This document shows, in pieces, positions 25,885-34,644 of a stretch of 64,000 nucleotides of DNA. The notes beneath the pieces were generated by a model, which was not told the origin of the DNA, did no database searches, and saw nothing but the letters and a program-made list of their open reading frames with translations. The position numbers and the translations under genes were made by a program. Position 1 is the stretch's first letter, and every line of letters starts with the position of its first letter. The DNA comes from Myxococcus stipitatus (GTDB lineage Bacteria > Myxococcota > Myxococcia > Myxococcales > Myxococcaceae), in NCBI RefSeq assembly GCF_038561935.1, contig NZ_CP102770.1:1054001-1118000 (forward strand), given 5' to 3'.

Positions 25885-26895
25885 ATGTACTTGCACGCGC
25901 TCGGTCATTTCCATCCCCCCAACCTCCTGACGAATCGCTTTCTCGAGGAGCTGGGGCTCGAGACGTCGGAGGCCTGGATTCTGGAGCGGGTGGGCATCCG
26001 TTCCCGTCACACGGTGCTGCCGCTGGAATACCTGCGGGAGACCCGCAACCGGGACGTGCGCGTGGCGCAGGAGGCGGCCCTCTTCAGCAACGCGGAGACG
26101 GGCGCCCGCGCGGCGCGCATGGCCCTGGAGCGCGCGGGGCTGAAGCCGTCCGACATCGGCCTGGTCGTGGGCGGCGGGTGCAGCCCGGACGAGTGCATCC
26201 CCGCGGAGTCCAACCGCGTGGCGGAGAAGCTGGGCATCGACGCGCCGGCGGTGGACCTCCAGAGCGCCTGCTCGTCGTTCTGCACGCAGCTGCACTTCCT
26301 CACCGGCATGCGCCCGGAGCGGCTGCCCGAGTACGTGCTGGTGGTCAACGTGGACAACTCCACGCGCGTGGTGGACTACTCGGACCGCTCCTCGGCGGTG
26401 CTGTGGGGGGATGGCTCCTCCGCGGCGGTGCTGTCGCCTCGGGTGCCCGGCCGCTGGCGCGTCACCGAGACGCGGCTCGCCGGAGACCCGTCCGGCGCGG
26501 AGAAGGTGCGGGTGCCTCGCGTGGGCCACTTCACCCAGCACGGCGCGGAGGTGCAGAAGTTCGCCATCCGCCGCTCGGGAGAGACGCTGCTGGACCTGCG
26601 AGGCCACTACCTCGCCCGGCACCCAGGCAAGGGCCCGGAGGACGTCACCTTCATCGGCCACCAGGCGAACCTGCGCATGCTGGAGTCCGTCCAGCGCCGC
26701 TGCGAGGTGCCCGATGCCCGCCACCTCTACAACGTCCACGTCCGAGGCAACACGGGCGCCGCGGGGGCACCCGGTGTGCTGAGCGAGCACTGGGACGACG
26801 CCTCGCTGGGGGACGCGGTGGTGCTGAGCGTGGTGGGCAGCGGCCTCACCTGGTCCGGCGCGCTGCTGGAGCGGGTCCAGCCCGGCACGCCGTAG
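25885..26895 (+). CDS. ketoacyl-ACP synthase III (FabH/KAS III family)
   Basis: 336 residues, thiolase fold. The catalytic triad Cys-His-Asn is intact: Cys129 in LQSACSSF, His259 in FIGHQANLRM and Asn289 in RGNTGAAGAP. ATG 25885 follows GGAGG with 6-nt spacing, giving MYLHALGHFHPPN. It would condense an acyl-CoA with malonyl-ACP or transfer acyl chains, in fatty acid or secondary-metabolite synthesis. No other fatty acid or polyketide genes adjoin, and N-terminal length and active-site loops (LPLEYLRETRNRDV) differ from housekeeping FabH, so a specialised role is likely. The 296 bp after it (26896-27191) show no convincing gene or hairpin. Confidence 0.9.
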   Translation: MYLHALGHFHPPNLLTNRFLEELGLETSEAWILERVGIRSRHTVLPLEYLRETRNRDVRVAQEAALFSNAETGARAARMALERAGLKPSDIGLVVGGGCSPDECIPAESNRVAEKLGIDAPAVDLQSACSSFCTQLHFLTGMRPERLPEYVLVVNVDNSTRVVDYSDRSSAVLWGDGSSAAVLSPRVPGRWRVTETRLAGDPSGAEKVRVPRVGHFTQHGAEVQKFAIRRSGETLLDLRGHYLARHPGKGPEDVTFIGHQANLRMLESVQRRCEVPDARHLYNVHVRGNTGAAGAPGVLSEHWDDASLGDAVVLSVVGSGLTWSGALLERVQPGTP

Positions 26896-27191
26896 CCCGG
26901 GAGGGCTCACGGCCACTTGTCCAAAGGTCCCTGGCGCACACGTCAGAGAGCACTGGTATGTTCTCCAACGAGCGTCATGGTTCTACGTCCCCGCGAGTTC
27001 CCTCCTTCGTCCCTGCTCCTGGCTCCGAGAGCGGGCCTGCCCGGTGTCTTGACGCCTGGCATGGGGCGGGCCTCACCTCGCGTCTCCCCCGTCCACTGTG
27101 CGACAGGGCGGTGGGGGCTTTGGCTGGCGGAATGCCGACGACGTGCGCACCTCTGGGGGAACCGGACTCGGGCAGGGCGGGGGTCGGACGC

Positions 27192-27746
27192 ATGAAGGAG
27201 CAGGCGTTGCGGAGTGTCGCGCGGGGGCTCGTGCTGTCGCTGACCCTGGTGTCCGGGGTGGCGTTCGCGGGGCAGAAGCAGGTGGGCGGTGTCCGCATGC
27301 CGGACTCGCTGACCTTGCAGGGCCGCACCGTGCCGCTGGCCCACATGGAGCTGCACAAGCGCTTCATCTTCAAGGTCTACGTGTGGAGCCTCTACCTGGA
27401 GGACCACCCGCGCAGCGCGTCGGAGGCCATCGCCTCCAACTGCGTCAAGCGCCTCCACTTCCGCTTCCTGCGGGACATCAGCCGCTCCCAGCTGGTGGAG
27501 AGCCTGCGCAACGGCCTGCACCGCAACCCGGACCTGCGCGAGGGGCCGCTGGCTCAGCAGGTGGGGGTGATGCTGGGCTCGCTGCGCGACGTGGAGAAGG
27601 GCGGGGACCTCATCATCACGTACACGCCCGGGGGCGGGTTGGAGATCGCCGGGGAGGCCAGCGGGGGTGTCTTCATCCCCGGGAAATCCTTTGCGGATGC
27701 GCTCTTTTCGGCGTGGCTGGACGTGCACCCTATCTTTCCGCGTTGA
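27192..27746 (+). CDS. secreted chalcone isomerase-like protein
   Basis: 184 residues. Signal peptide (ARGLVLSLTLVSGVAFAG) then a chalcone-isomerase-like domain (VRMPDSLTLQGRTVPLAHM, FKVYVWSLYLED, NCVKRLHFRFLRDISRSQLV, and a closing GVFIPGKSFADALFSAWLD). In bacteria this family is periplasmic or lipid-associated, and the catalytic residues of plant chalcone isomerases are usually absent, so fatty-acid binding is more likely than flavonoid chemistry. ATG 27192 chosen because the signal starts there; a long in-frame extension upstream is not coding-like. Lies 296 bp after the KAS III gene and could share its lipid context (inference). Confidence 0.8.
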   Translation: MKEQALRSVARGLVLSLTLVSGVAFAGQKQVGGVRMPDSLTLQGRTVPLAHMELHKRFIFKVYVWSLYLEDHPRSASEAIASNCVKRLHFRFLRDISRSQLVESLRNGLHRNPDLREGPLAQQVGVMLGSLRDVEKGGDLIITYTPGGGLEIAGEASGGVFIPGKSFADALFSAWLDVHPIFPR

Positions 27747-27869
27747 GCCGTCCCCCGGGGCCGCCTGGCTGCCCCAAGACCGCAGAAGTTCTGTGGGTTC
27801 TTCCTGACCTGGCGCTCCATGAGCGGTACGCTGGTGCTCCAACCATTGTTGTCGGGAGAAATCATACAC

Positions 27870-28673
27870 ATGCGGACACGGCTGATTCTGGCATCGCTGG
27901 TGGCGCTCTCCACGGGTTGCGTCACGCAAGGCACGTTCGACGCGAAGGCCCAGGAGGCGGACCAGCTCTCCAAGGGGCTCAACGACGAGAAGGGTGCTCG
28001 CGCCGCCGCCGAAGCCAAGGTGAAGGAGCTGTCGGAGCAGATCGCCGCGCAGGCGCAGGAGAAGCAGGCGCTGGAGACGCGGCTGACCGCCTCCGAGTCG
28101 CGGCTCACGGCGGGCGCCGCCGAGCGCCGCGCGCTGCAGGACGAGAACGCGAAGCTCTCCGCGCTCAACGACGAGCTGGCGCGCAACTCCAAGAAGCTGG
28201 CCCAGGCGAAGGAGGAGCTGGAGAAGAAGAGCTCCGAGTACGAGAACCTGGCGCAGAGCCTCAAGCAGGAGATTTCGGAAGGGAAGATCGAGCTGTCCGA
28301 GCTGAAGGGCCGGATGACGGTGCAGCTCAAGGACAAGATTCTCTTCGCCTCCGGCTCGGCGCGCGTGGGCAAGGAAGGCACGGCGGCGCTGAACAAGATC
28401 GCCGAGGCGCTCAAGACGGTGCAGGGCAAAATCATCCGCGTGGAAGGCCACACGGACGACGTGCCGACGGGCGGCGGGCAGTTCCAGACCAACTGGGAGC
28501 TGAGCCTGGCGCGCGCCATGGCGGTGGTGCGCACGCTCCAGGACGCGGGCGTGGACCCGACCCGGCTGTCGGCGGCGGGCTATGGCCAGTACCAGCCCAT
28601 CGCGGCGAACGATTCGGCGGAGAACCGCAGCCTGAACCGTCGCATCGAAATCGTGCTCGCGCCCAAGTTGTGA
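27870..28673 (+). CDS. OmpA-family lipoprotein with coiled coil
   Basis: 267 residues. Lipobox LSTGC (Cys17), then a long Ala/Glu/Lys/Gln heptad-rich coiled coil (about 25-150). A C-terminal OmpA-like peptidoglycan-binding domain follows (KDKILFASGSARV, VEGHTDDVPTGGG, NWELSLARAMAVVRTL, YGQYQPIAANDSAENRSLNR). It should tether the outer membrane to the cell wall. CGGGAGAA precedes ATG 27870 by about 10 nt. It lies 40 nt before a TonB-dependent receptor, separated by a strong hairpin. Confidence 0.9.
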   Translation: MRTRLILASLVALSTGCVTQGTFDAKAQEADQLSKGLNDEKGARAAAEAKVKELSEQIAAQAQEKQALETRLTASESRLTAGAAERRALQDENAKLSALNDELARNSKKLAQAKEELEKKSSEYENLAQSLKQEISEGKIELSELKGRMTVQLKDKILFASGSARVGKEGTAALNKIAEALKTVQGKIIRVEGHTDDVPTGGGQFQTNWELSLARAMAVVRTLQDAGVDPTRLSAAGYGQYQPIAANDSAENRSLNRRIEIVLAPKL

Positions 28674-28680
28674 GAGCTTC

Positions 28681-28711
28681 GGGGAAGGGCATGCTTCACG
28701 CGCCCTTCCCC
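28681..28711 (+). promoter_or_regulatory. 10-bp leader hairpin abutting the receptor start codon
   Basis: GGGGAAGGGC (28681-28690) pairs perfectly with GCCCTTCCCC (28702-28711) around an 11-nt loop; the receptor ATG is at 28714. The only Shine-Dalgarno-like purines upstream lie in the 5' arm. Without a U-tract it is unlikely to be a plain terminator; it may attenuate or control entry of ribosomes into the receptor gene. Confidence 0.5.
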
Positions 28712-28713
28712 AC

Positions 28714-31335
28714 ATGAAAACGCTCTTCGCCGTCCTCTGTTTCTTCGTCGCCACCGGGGCGCTGGCCCAGGCTCCGGATGGTGGCGTCGCCGACCCCGAC
28801 GCGGGCGTCCCCACGGGTGTGCTGACCAAGCCCCCGGAGCTGCTCCGCCAGGTGGAAGCGCCGTACCCACCGGAGGCCGCCGCCCAGCAGCTGGAGGGGA
28901 CGGTGGTGATGCTCATCGACATCTCGGAGACGGGCACCGTCACGAATGTCGAGGTGACCGAGCCCGCGGGACACGGCTTCGACGAGGCCGCGGTGGAGGC
29001 GGTGAAGCAGTTCCAGTTCGAGCCCGCGCAGGTGGACCATGTCCCCGCGCCGGTGCGCATCCAGTACGCGTACCAGTTCGTCTTCCGGCCCGTGCAGCCC
29101 GAGCCCACCGAGGACGGCGGCGTCGCCGCGCCCGAAGCCCCGGTGAACTTCAGTGGCCGCGCGCTGGAGCGTGGCTCGCGCAAGCCGCTGGCGGGCGCGG
29201 AGGTCGTGATTCCGGAGCTGGGCCTGTCCACCGTCGCGGACGAGGACGGGCGCTTCTCCTTCCGAGGCGTCCCGCTGGGCACGCACGAGGTGCTGGTGGT
29301 GCTGGGCGGGTATGACCGCTTCCGCACGAAGGAGACGCTGGCGGAGGGCCTGGAGACGCGCGCCACGTACTACGTGCAGAAGCGCATCTTCAGCGCCTTC
29401 GAGACGGTGGTGCGCAGCGAGCGCGAGCGCAAGGAGGTGACGAGCACCACGCTGCAGGTGGCGGAGGTGCAGCGCGTGCCCGGCACGCAGGGCGACACGC
29501 TCAAGGTCGTGCAGAACCTCCCGGGCGTCGCGCGCCCCGCGTTCAACGGCGGCCAGCTCGTCATCCGGGGCACCAGTCCGCAGGAGTCCGGCGTCTTCCT
29601 GGACGGCCAGCGCATCCCGCTGCTGTTCCACTTCGGCGGCCTGACGAGTGTCTACAACTCCGAGCTGCTGGACGCGCTCGACTACCTGCCCGGCAACTTC
29701 TCCTCGTACTACGGCGACATCACGGGTGGCGTCATCAACGTGCGCAGCCGCGATCCGAAGATGGACCGCATCCACGCCACGGCGGGCGTGAGCCTCATCG
29801 AGTCGAACGCGGTCGTCGAGGGGCCCATCACGGACACGCTGGGGTTCGCCATCGGCGGACGGCGCTCGTACGTGGACCTGGTGCTGGGGCTGGTGCCGGA
29901 GGGAGATGGGCCGAGCCTCCAGGTGGCGCCGCGCTACTACGACGCGCAACTGAAGCTGGTGTGGAAGCCGAAGGCGCTGCCTCGGCACACGTTCTCGCTC
30001 CAGGGGCTCACGTCGCGCGACCGGCTGGGGCTGGTGTTCGACCGGCCGTCGGACAACGACCCCACCGTCACGGGGGGCCTGGATGTCACCACGGGCTTCA
30101 ACCAGCTGCGGCTGCGGCACCAGTACCGCGCGGACGCGCTCACGTTGGACACGCAGGCGCTGGTGGGCAACACGCTGGTGGAGTTCGCGGTGGGCGCGCG
30201 CAACCTGCGCATCGCGTCCACGGACCTGAGCCTGCGCTCCACGGCGGAGTACGTGCTGCGCGAGTCGCTGACGCTGGCGGGCGGCGTGGATGTGACGAGC
30301 AACCTCGCGCGGGTGAAGGCGCTCATCCAGCGTCCGCCGCGCGAAGGGGAGCCGCCTCGGCCGCTCATCAACGAGGCGCTCGTCACGGCGGATGGGGACT
30401 TCGTGCAGTTCTTCCCCTCGCTGTGGGTGGAGGGCCGGGTGAGTCCGGTGAAGGGGCTGCTCGTGGTGCCGGGCGTTCGCGCGGAGGGGTATGTGTTCAC
30501 GGACCAGAAGGAGGCCCGGTACACGCTCAACCCGAGGCTCGCGGTGCGCTACGCGCTCACGGACGCGGTGACGCTGAAGGGCGGCGCGGGCGTGTACCAC
30601 GGGCCCCCCATCCAGGATGAGGCCAGCGTGGACTTCGGCAATCCGGACCTGAAGGCCAAGCGCTCGCTGCAGTACAGCGTGGGGGCGGAGTGGCAGCCGA
30701 GGCAGGAGTGGTTCGTCAGCGGCGAGGTCTTCTACAACGACCTGGATGACCTCATCGTGCGCTCGGATGCGCTGGTGGAGCGCGGCGGGGAGCGGGTGCC
30801 GGAGCGGCTGAAGAACGGCGGGGTGGGGCGCATCTACGGGCTGGAGGTGCTCATCCGCCGCTCGTTGACCGAGCGCCTGTTCGGCTGGATTTCGTACACG
30901 CTGAGCCGCAGTGAGCGGCGGGACGCGCCGGGGGCGGCGTGGCGCAAGTTCGACAATGACCAGACGCACGTGCTGACGGCGATTGCGTCCTACAAGCTGC
31001 CGAGGGGCTGGGAGGTGGGCGCGCGCTTCCGCTTCGCGTCGGGGAATCCGACGACGCCGGTGGTGGGCGCGGTGCGCGATGACACCAACGACGTGTTCCT
31101 GCCGTTGTTCGCGGCGGTGAACTCGAACCGGTTGCCGTCGTTCAACCAGCTGGATGTCCGCGTGGACAAGGTCTTCGTCTTCGACACGTGGACGCTGGAC
31201 CTCTACCTGGACTTGACGAACGCGTACCACAACCCGGCGGTGGAGGGCATCGCCTACAACTACAACTACAGCCAGAGCGCCTACTTCGAGGGACTGCCCA
31301 TCCTCCCCGTCCTCGGCGCGAAGGGGAGCTTCTAG
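28714..31335 (+). CDS. TonB-dependent receptor with N-terminal TonB-C-like domain (paralogue of 1005-3725)
   Basis: 873 residues. Signal peptide MKTLFAVLCFFVATGALAQA. Residues about 40-127 resemble a TonB C-terminal domain ([37 protein letters not shown]). Residues about 145-222 are a carboxypeptidase-regulatory-like domain (SGRALERGSRKPLAGAEV, DEDGRFSFRGVPLG). The plug has VVQNLPGVARPAF, QLVIRGTSPQESGVFLDGQR and FHFGGL; the barrel ends LPVLGAKGSF. Same order and end as the first receptor, and likewise followed at once by a lipoprotein. Ligand unknown; import or export of a large substrate across the outer membrane is inferred. Confidence 0.92.
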   Translation: MKTLFAVLCFFVATGALAQAPDGGVADPDAGVPTGVLTKPPELLRQVEAPYPPEAAAQQLEGTVVMLIDISETGTVTNVEVTEPAGHGFDEAAVEAVKQFQFEPAQVDHVPAPVRIQYAYQFVFRPVQPEPTEDGGVAAPEAPVNFSGRALERGSRKPLAGAEVVIPELGLSTVADEDGRFSFRGVPLGTHEVLVVLGGYDRFRTKETLAEGLETRATYYVQKRIFSAFETVVRSERERKEVTSTTLQVAEVQRVPGTQGDTLKVVQNLPGVARPAFNGGQLVIRGTSPQESGVFLDGQRIPLLFHFGGLTSVYNSELLDALDYLPGNFSSYYGDITGGVINVRSRDPKMDRIHATAGVSLIESNAVVEGPITDTLGFAIGGRRSYVDLVLGLVPEGDGPSLQVAPRYYDAQLKLVWKPKALPRHTFSLQGLTSRDRLGLVFDRPSDNDPTVTGGLDVTTGFNQLRLRHQYRADALTLDTQALVGNTLVEFAVGARNLRIASTDLSLRSTAEYVLRESLTLAGGVDVTSNLARVKALIQRPPREGEPPRPLINEALVTADGDFVQFFPSLWVEGRVSPVKGLLVVPGVRAEGYVFTDQKEARYTLNPRLAVRYALTDAVTLKGGAGVYHGPPIQDEASVDFGNPDLKAKRSLQYSVGAEWQPRQEWFVSGEVFYNDLDDLIVRSDALVERGGERVPERLKNGGVGRIYGLEVLIRRSLTERLFGWISYTLSRSERRDAPGAAWRKFDNDQTHVLTAIASYKLPRGWEVGARFRFASGNPTTPVVGAVRDDTNDVFLPLFAAVNSNRLPSFNQLDVRVDKVFVFDTWTLDLYLDLTNAYHNPAVEGIAYNYNYSQSAYFEGLPILPVLGAKGSF

Positions 31336-31338
31336 AGC

Positions 31339-32217
31339 ATGCGCGCGCGAGTCTTCATCACCCTGGCCGCGTTGCTGGGAGCGAACCTGGGCTGTGGTCC
31401 CGACTTCGAGCTGCAGAGTGAAATCCGGCGCGTGCGGGTGCTGGGCATCCGCGCGGAGCCTCCGGAGCTGGTGCTGAATCCAGACACGGGGGAGCTGCCG
31501 GGGCCGGTGTCGTTCAGCGCCTTGGCGGTGACGCCTGACGCGCGTCCCGTGACGGTGACGTATGCGCTGTGCCGGTTGGACGGGAATCCCTATGACGGCC
31601 GCTGCCCTGGGGAGAACGGGGTGGCGCTGCAGGAGGGCGTGTTGTCGTTGCAGGACCCGCGGGTGCAGGCGGTGCTGGCGCAGGCGCTGACGGCGGCGAA
31701 CCCGAATGGGGGGCCGACGCCGGACCCGAATGACCCGAGGACGCGGGAGGCGTTGGAGAAGGGCATTCCGCTCTTCGTGGGGTACGAGGCGTCGGACGGC
31801 TCGGGCACGCCGGAGGGGGTGGAGCGGGGAATCCGGCAGGTGTTGGTGCGGTCGACGACGGCGCCGAATCACAACCCCCAGGTCGCGGACATCTTGTGGA
31901 ACGACGCGCCGCTGGTGGGGCCGTTGCCGGTGGATGCGGAGGTGGTGTTCCGGCCGGTGCTCACGCAGGGCAGCGCGGAGGTGTACGCGGCGGAGGACGG
32001 GCCGCGCACGGAGCAGGTGTTCTACAGCTGGTTCGCGTCGGGAGATGGCGAGGTGAAGGAGTTCCGCTCGCAGGAGCCGGTGGATGGACGGCCCGGAGAC
32101 CCCACGTCGAAGTACGAGACGCCGGACAAGGCGCAGCGAATCTCGGTCTGGGTGGTGGTGAGGGACGGGCGCGGAGGCGTGGGCTGGCTCCAGCGCGACG
32201 TGGACGTGGGGCCGTAG
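31339..32217 (+). CDS. receptor-associated lipoprotein (paralogue of 3727-4653)
   Basis: 292 residues. Signal ends ANLGCGPDF, with a Cys at residue 19 in a slightly unusual lipobox. Shares with the first cassette an early RRVRVLGIRAEPPELVLN and a late ISVWVVVRDGRGGVGWLQR, with the same overall length. The middle diverges: it contains a Pro/Asn-rich stretch (NPNGGPTPDPNDP) absent from the other copy. Starts 3 nt after the receptor stop, implying co-expression. No named domain recognised; predicted partner of the receptor at the outer membrane. Confidence 0.78.
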   Translation: MRARVFITLAALLGANLGCGPDFELQSEIRRVRVLGIRAEPPELVLNPDTGELPGPVSFSALAVTPDARPVTVTYALCRLDGNPYDGRCPGENGVALQEGVLSLQDPRVQAVLAQALTAANPNGGPTPDPNDPRTREALEKGIPLFVGYEASDGSGTPEGVERGIRQVLVRSTTAPNHNPQVADILWNDAPLVGPLPVDAEVVFRPVLTQGSAEVYAAEDGPRTEQVFYSWFASGDGEVKEFRSQEPVDGRPGDPTSKYETPDKAQRISVWVVVRDGRGGVGWLQRDVDVGP

Positions 32218-32248
32218 GGCGCATGCGGAGCAGTTCGCCGCGGGGGAC

Positions 32249-32275
32249 GAGGGGGTGCCAGCCCGCCTCCCCCTC
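32249..32275 (+). terminator. candidate hairpin after second receptor cassette
   Basis: GAGGGGG (32249-32255) pairs with CCCCCTC (32269-32275), 7 bp with a 13-nt loop, 31 nt after the lipoprotein stop. No U-tract follows. Confidence 0.3.
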
Positions 32276-32360
32276 CCCATGAACCACTGACCCCCAACAA
32301 CAGCCCGTCGCACCTTCCCCTCGGCGAGACCATCACTCGAGGGACTTGGGGAGCGCGCGC

Positions 32361-34040
32361 ATGGCGACCAACGGCAAATCCAAGGGCAACGGCAACGGGC
32401 ACAACGGCAACGGCCACGGCGGCAAGCAGCCAGGGCGGAAGCCGAACATCCTCGTCATCTGGGGCGATGACATCGGCCTGTGGAACATCAGCGCGTACAA
32501 CCAGGGGATGATGGGCTATCGCACGCCCAACATCGACCGCATCGCCAAGGAAGGCGCGCTGATGACGGACTGCTACGGCCAGCAGAGCTGCACCGCCGGC
32601 CGCGCGGCCTTCATCACCGGCATGAACCCCCTGCGCACCGGCTTGACGACCATCGGCATGCCCGGCGCCGACTACGGCCTCCAGGACTCCGACCCCACCA
32701 TCGCGGAGATGCTCAAGCCCCTGGGCTACACGTGCGGACAGTTCGGAAAGAACCACCTGGGCGACTCCAACCGCTACCTGCCCACCGTGCACGGCTTCGA
32801 CGAGTTCCACGGCAACCTCTACCACCTCAACGCCGAGAACGAGCCCGAGTGCCCTGACTACCCCAAGGACCCCGCGTTCAAGGACCACTTCGGCCCGCGC
32901 GGCGTGCTCCACTCCTGGGCCACCGACCGCGACGACCCGACCGAGGAGCACCGCTGGGGCCGCGTGGGCAAGCAGAAGGTCGTCGACACCGGCCCGCTCA
33001 CCAAGAAGCGCATGGAGACCGTGGACGAGGAGTTCCTCGCTTCGTCCCTGGCCTTCATGGAGCAGGCGGTGAAGTCCGACAAGCCCTTCTTCATCTGGCA
33101 CAACACCACGCGCACCCACGTCTGGACCTTCTTGCAGGAGAAGTATCGCAACAAGACGGGCAAGGGGCTCTACGCGGACGCGATGACGGAGCTCGACGAC
33201 ATCGTGGGCATGCTGCTCGCGAAGCTCGACGAGCTGGGCATCGCGGACAACACCATCGTCGTGTTCTCCACCGACAACGGCGTGGAGAAGATGAGCTGGC
33301 CGGACGGCGGCAACGCGCCCTTCCGCGGCGAGAAGGGCTCCACCTGGGAAGGCGGCGTGCGCGTGCCCTGCGTCGTGCGCTGGCCGGGGGTCATCGAGCC
33401 GGGCACGGTCATCAACGACATCTTCGCCCATGAGGACTGGATGCCCACGTTCGTCGCGGCGGCGGGCGGGCCCACGGACCTGGTGGAGAAGTGCAAGCAG
33501 GGCTACAGCGCCAGCGGGAAGAAGTTCCGCGTCCACCTGGACGGGTACGACCAGCGCGGCCTGCTGTCCGGCAAGGAGCCCGGTCAGCGGCACGAGTTCG
33601 TGTACGTGCTCGACAGCGGCAACATCGCGGCGGTGCGCTACGACGACTGGAAGGTCATCTTCGCCTACCAGGATGGCCACGGGCCGGACATGTGGTTCAG
33701 CGGCAAGCGCTTCGACCCCGCGTGGCCGTACCTCATCAACCTCCGCTCGGACCCGTTCGAGGAGTCGCTCTACTCCGGCCTCTACACCCGCTGGTATGGC
33801 GAGCGGATGTTCCTCTTCGTCCCGGCGCAGATGCTGGTGAAGAAGTTCGCCCAGAGCCTCCTCGACTTCGTCCCGAGCCAGGCGCCCGGCAGCCTCAGCA
33901 TCGGCCCCTTGAAGGACCAGGTGAGACACAAGATGCAGGAGGCCCAGAAGCAAGGGAAGTCCGAGGTCGGTGACCAGGTGATGGCCTTCGCCAAGGAGGT
34001 GGAGAAGGCCATCCACCGCCTCCAGCAGAGCCATGCCTGA
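32361..34040 (+). CDS. arylsulfatase
   Basis: 559 residues, type I sulfatase/alkaline phosphatase fold. Metal site IWGDDIG (Asp36-Asp37), the CTAGR signature with Cys77 for conversion to formylglycine, and later metal or substrate blocks VVFSTDNGVEKM and AHEDWMPTF. Hydrolyses sulfate esters. Unusually there is no signal peptide: the N-terminus is a Gly/Asn/Lys/His-rich low-complexity stretch (residues 2-25). A formylglycine-generating enzyme is not in this window. ATG 32361 follows GGGGAG; a GTG at 32346 is in frame. Confidence 0.9.
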   Translation: MATNGKSKGNGNGHNGNGHGGKQPGRKPNILVIWGDDIGLWNISAYNQGMMGYRTPNIDRIAKEGALMTDCYGQQSCTAGRAAFITGMNPLRTGLTTIGMPGADYGLQDSDPTIAEMLKPLGYTCGQFGKNHLGDSNRYLPTVHGFDEFHGNLYHLNAENEPECPDYPKDPAFKDHFGPRGVLHSWATDRDDPTEEHRWGRVGKQKVVDTGPLTKKRMETVDEEFLASSLAFMEQAVKSDKPFFIWHNTTRTHVWTFLQEKYRNKTGKGLYADAMTELDDIVGMLLAKLDELGIADNTIVVFSTDNGVEKMSWPDGGNAPFRGEKGSTWEGGVRVPCVVRWPGVIEPGTVINDIFAHEDWMPTFVAAAGGPTDLVEKCKQGYSASGKKFRVHLDGYDQRGLLSGKEPGQRHEFVYVLDSGNIAAVRYDDWKVIFAYQDGHGPDMWFSGKRFDPAWPYLINLRSDPFEESLYSGLYTRWYGERMFLFVPAQMLVKKFAQSLLDFVPSQAPGSLSIGPLKDQVRHKMQEAQKQGKSEVGDQVMAFAKEVEKAIHRLQQSHA

Positions 34041-34056
34041 CCTCGTCTGACGACGG

Positions 34057-34085
34057 CGCGGAGGGGGCGGTCCGAGCCCTCCGCG
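34057..34085. terminator. candidate bidirectional hairpin between convergent genes
   Basis: CGCGGAGGG (34057-34065) and CCCTCCGCG (34077-34085), a perfect 9-bp stem with an 11-nt loop, fill the 45-bp gap between the arylsulfatase stop and the MgtC-like stop. No U-tract, but the position suits a shared transcription stop. Confidence 0.45.
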
Positions 34086-34577
34086 TCACCGCTTCGGGTC
34101 GTCTTTCTTCTCCTCGCCGAGCAGCTCTCGAAGCTCTCGCGAGGTGCGCATGATGCGCTTGCGGTGGAACACCCGGTGCTCCAGCAGGCCCACCAGCCAG
34201 CTCGTCAGGGAGATGGCGGGCGCGACACAGGCGGCGAGCAGCGGATTGCCCAGCGCCGCCTCGCAGCCCACCGCCGCCGCAATCCAGATGGACGCGGCCG
34301 TGGTGATGCCGAAGATGGCGCTGCCCTTCTTGAGGACACTCGCCGCGCCGACGAAGCCGATGCCGGACGCCACACCTTGGATGATGCGCAGTGTCTCCGA
34401 GGGGACGCTCGTGAGGTTCGCCCCGGAGGTGCAGAAGAGCGCCGCGCCCAGCGTCACCAGGTAGTGCGTCCGCACCCCGCCCGGCCGCTTGCGATACGGC
34501 AGGCCCAGGACGAGTCCCGCGCACCCCGCCACCAGGAGCCGGACGAGCACCTCTCCACTTCCGAACTCCGCGGCCAT
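34086..34577 (-). CDS. MgtC/SapB-family membrane protein
   Basis: 163 residues with four hydrophobic helices in the MgtC/SapB pattern: LVAGCAGLVLGLPYRKRPGG, THYLVTLGAALFC, VASGIGFVGAASVLKKGSAI and FGITTAASIWIAAAVG. The family is linked to magnesium starvation, ATPase control and intracellular survival. The C-terminal cytoplasmic extension is short and charged (ELLGEEKKDDPKR), without an ACT-like domain. ATG 34577 begins MAAEFGSGEVLVRLL; the upstream open frame is not coding-like. Lies 67 nt downstream of the DUF2254 gene on the same strand. Confidence 0.88.
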   Translation of the reverse strand: MAAEFGSGEVLVRLLVAGCAGLVLGLPYRKRPGGVRTHYLVTLGAALFCTSGANLTSVPSETLRIIQGVASGIGFVGAASVLKKGSAIFGITTAASIWIAAAVGCEAALGNPLLAACVAPAISLTSWLVGLLEHRVFHRKRIMRTSRELRELLGEEKKDDPKR

Positions 34578-34644
34578 CCTGCACTCCCTCGCCCAAGGTG
34601 GTCGTGGCCTGGGACGCTCGCAACGTGGCGGCGCCCCGCGTGGC

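Noticed and set aside
26896-27191. Small open frame of 92 codons before the chalcone-isomerase-like gene
   Set aside because: No ribosome-binding site, poor third-position GC and no recognisable sequence.
28696-32313. 1205-codon minus-strand open frame over the second receptor and lipoprotein
   Set aside because: Same reason: no motif, Arg/His-rich shadow, while the plus strand encodes recognisable conserved proteins.
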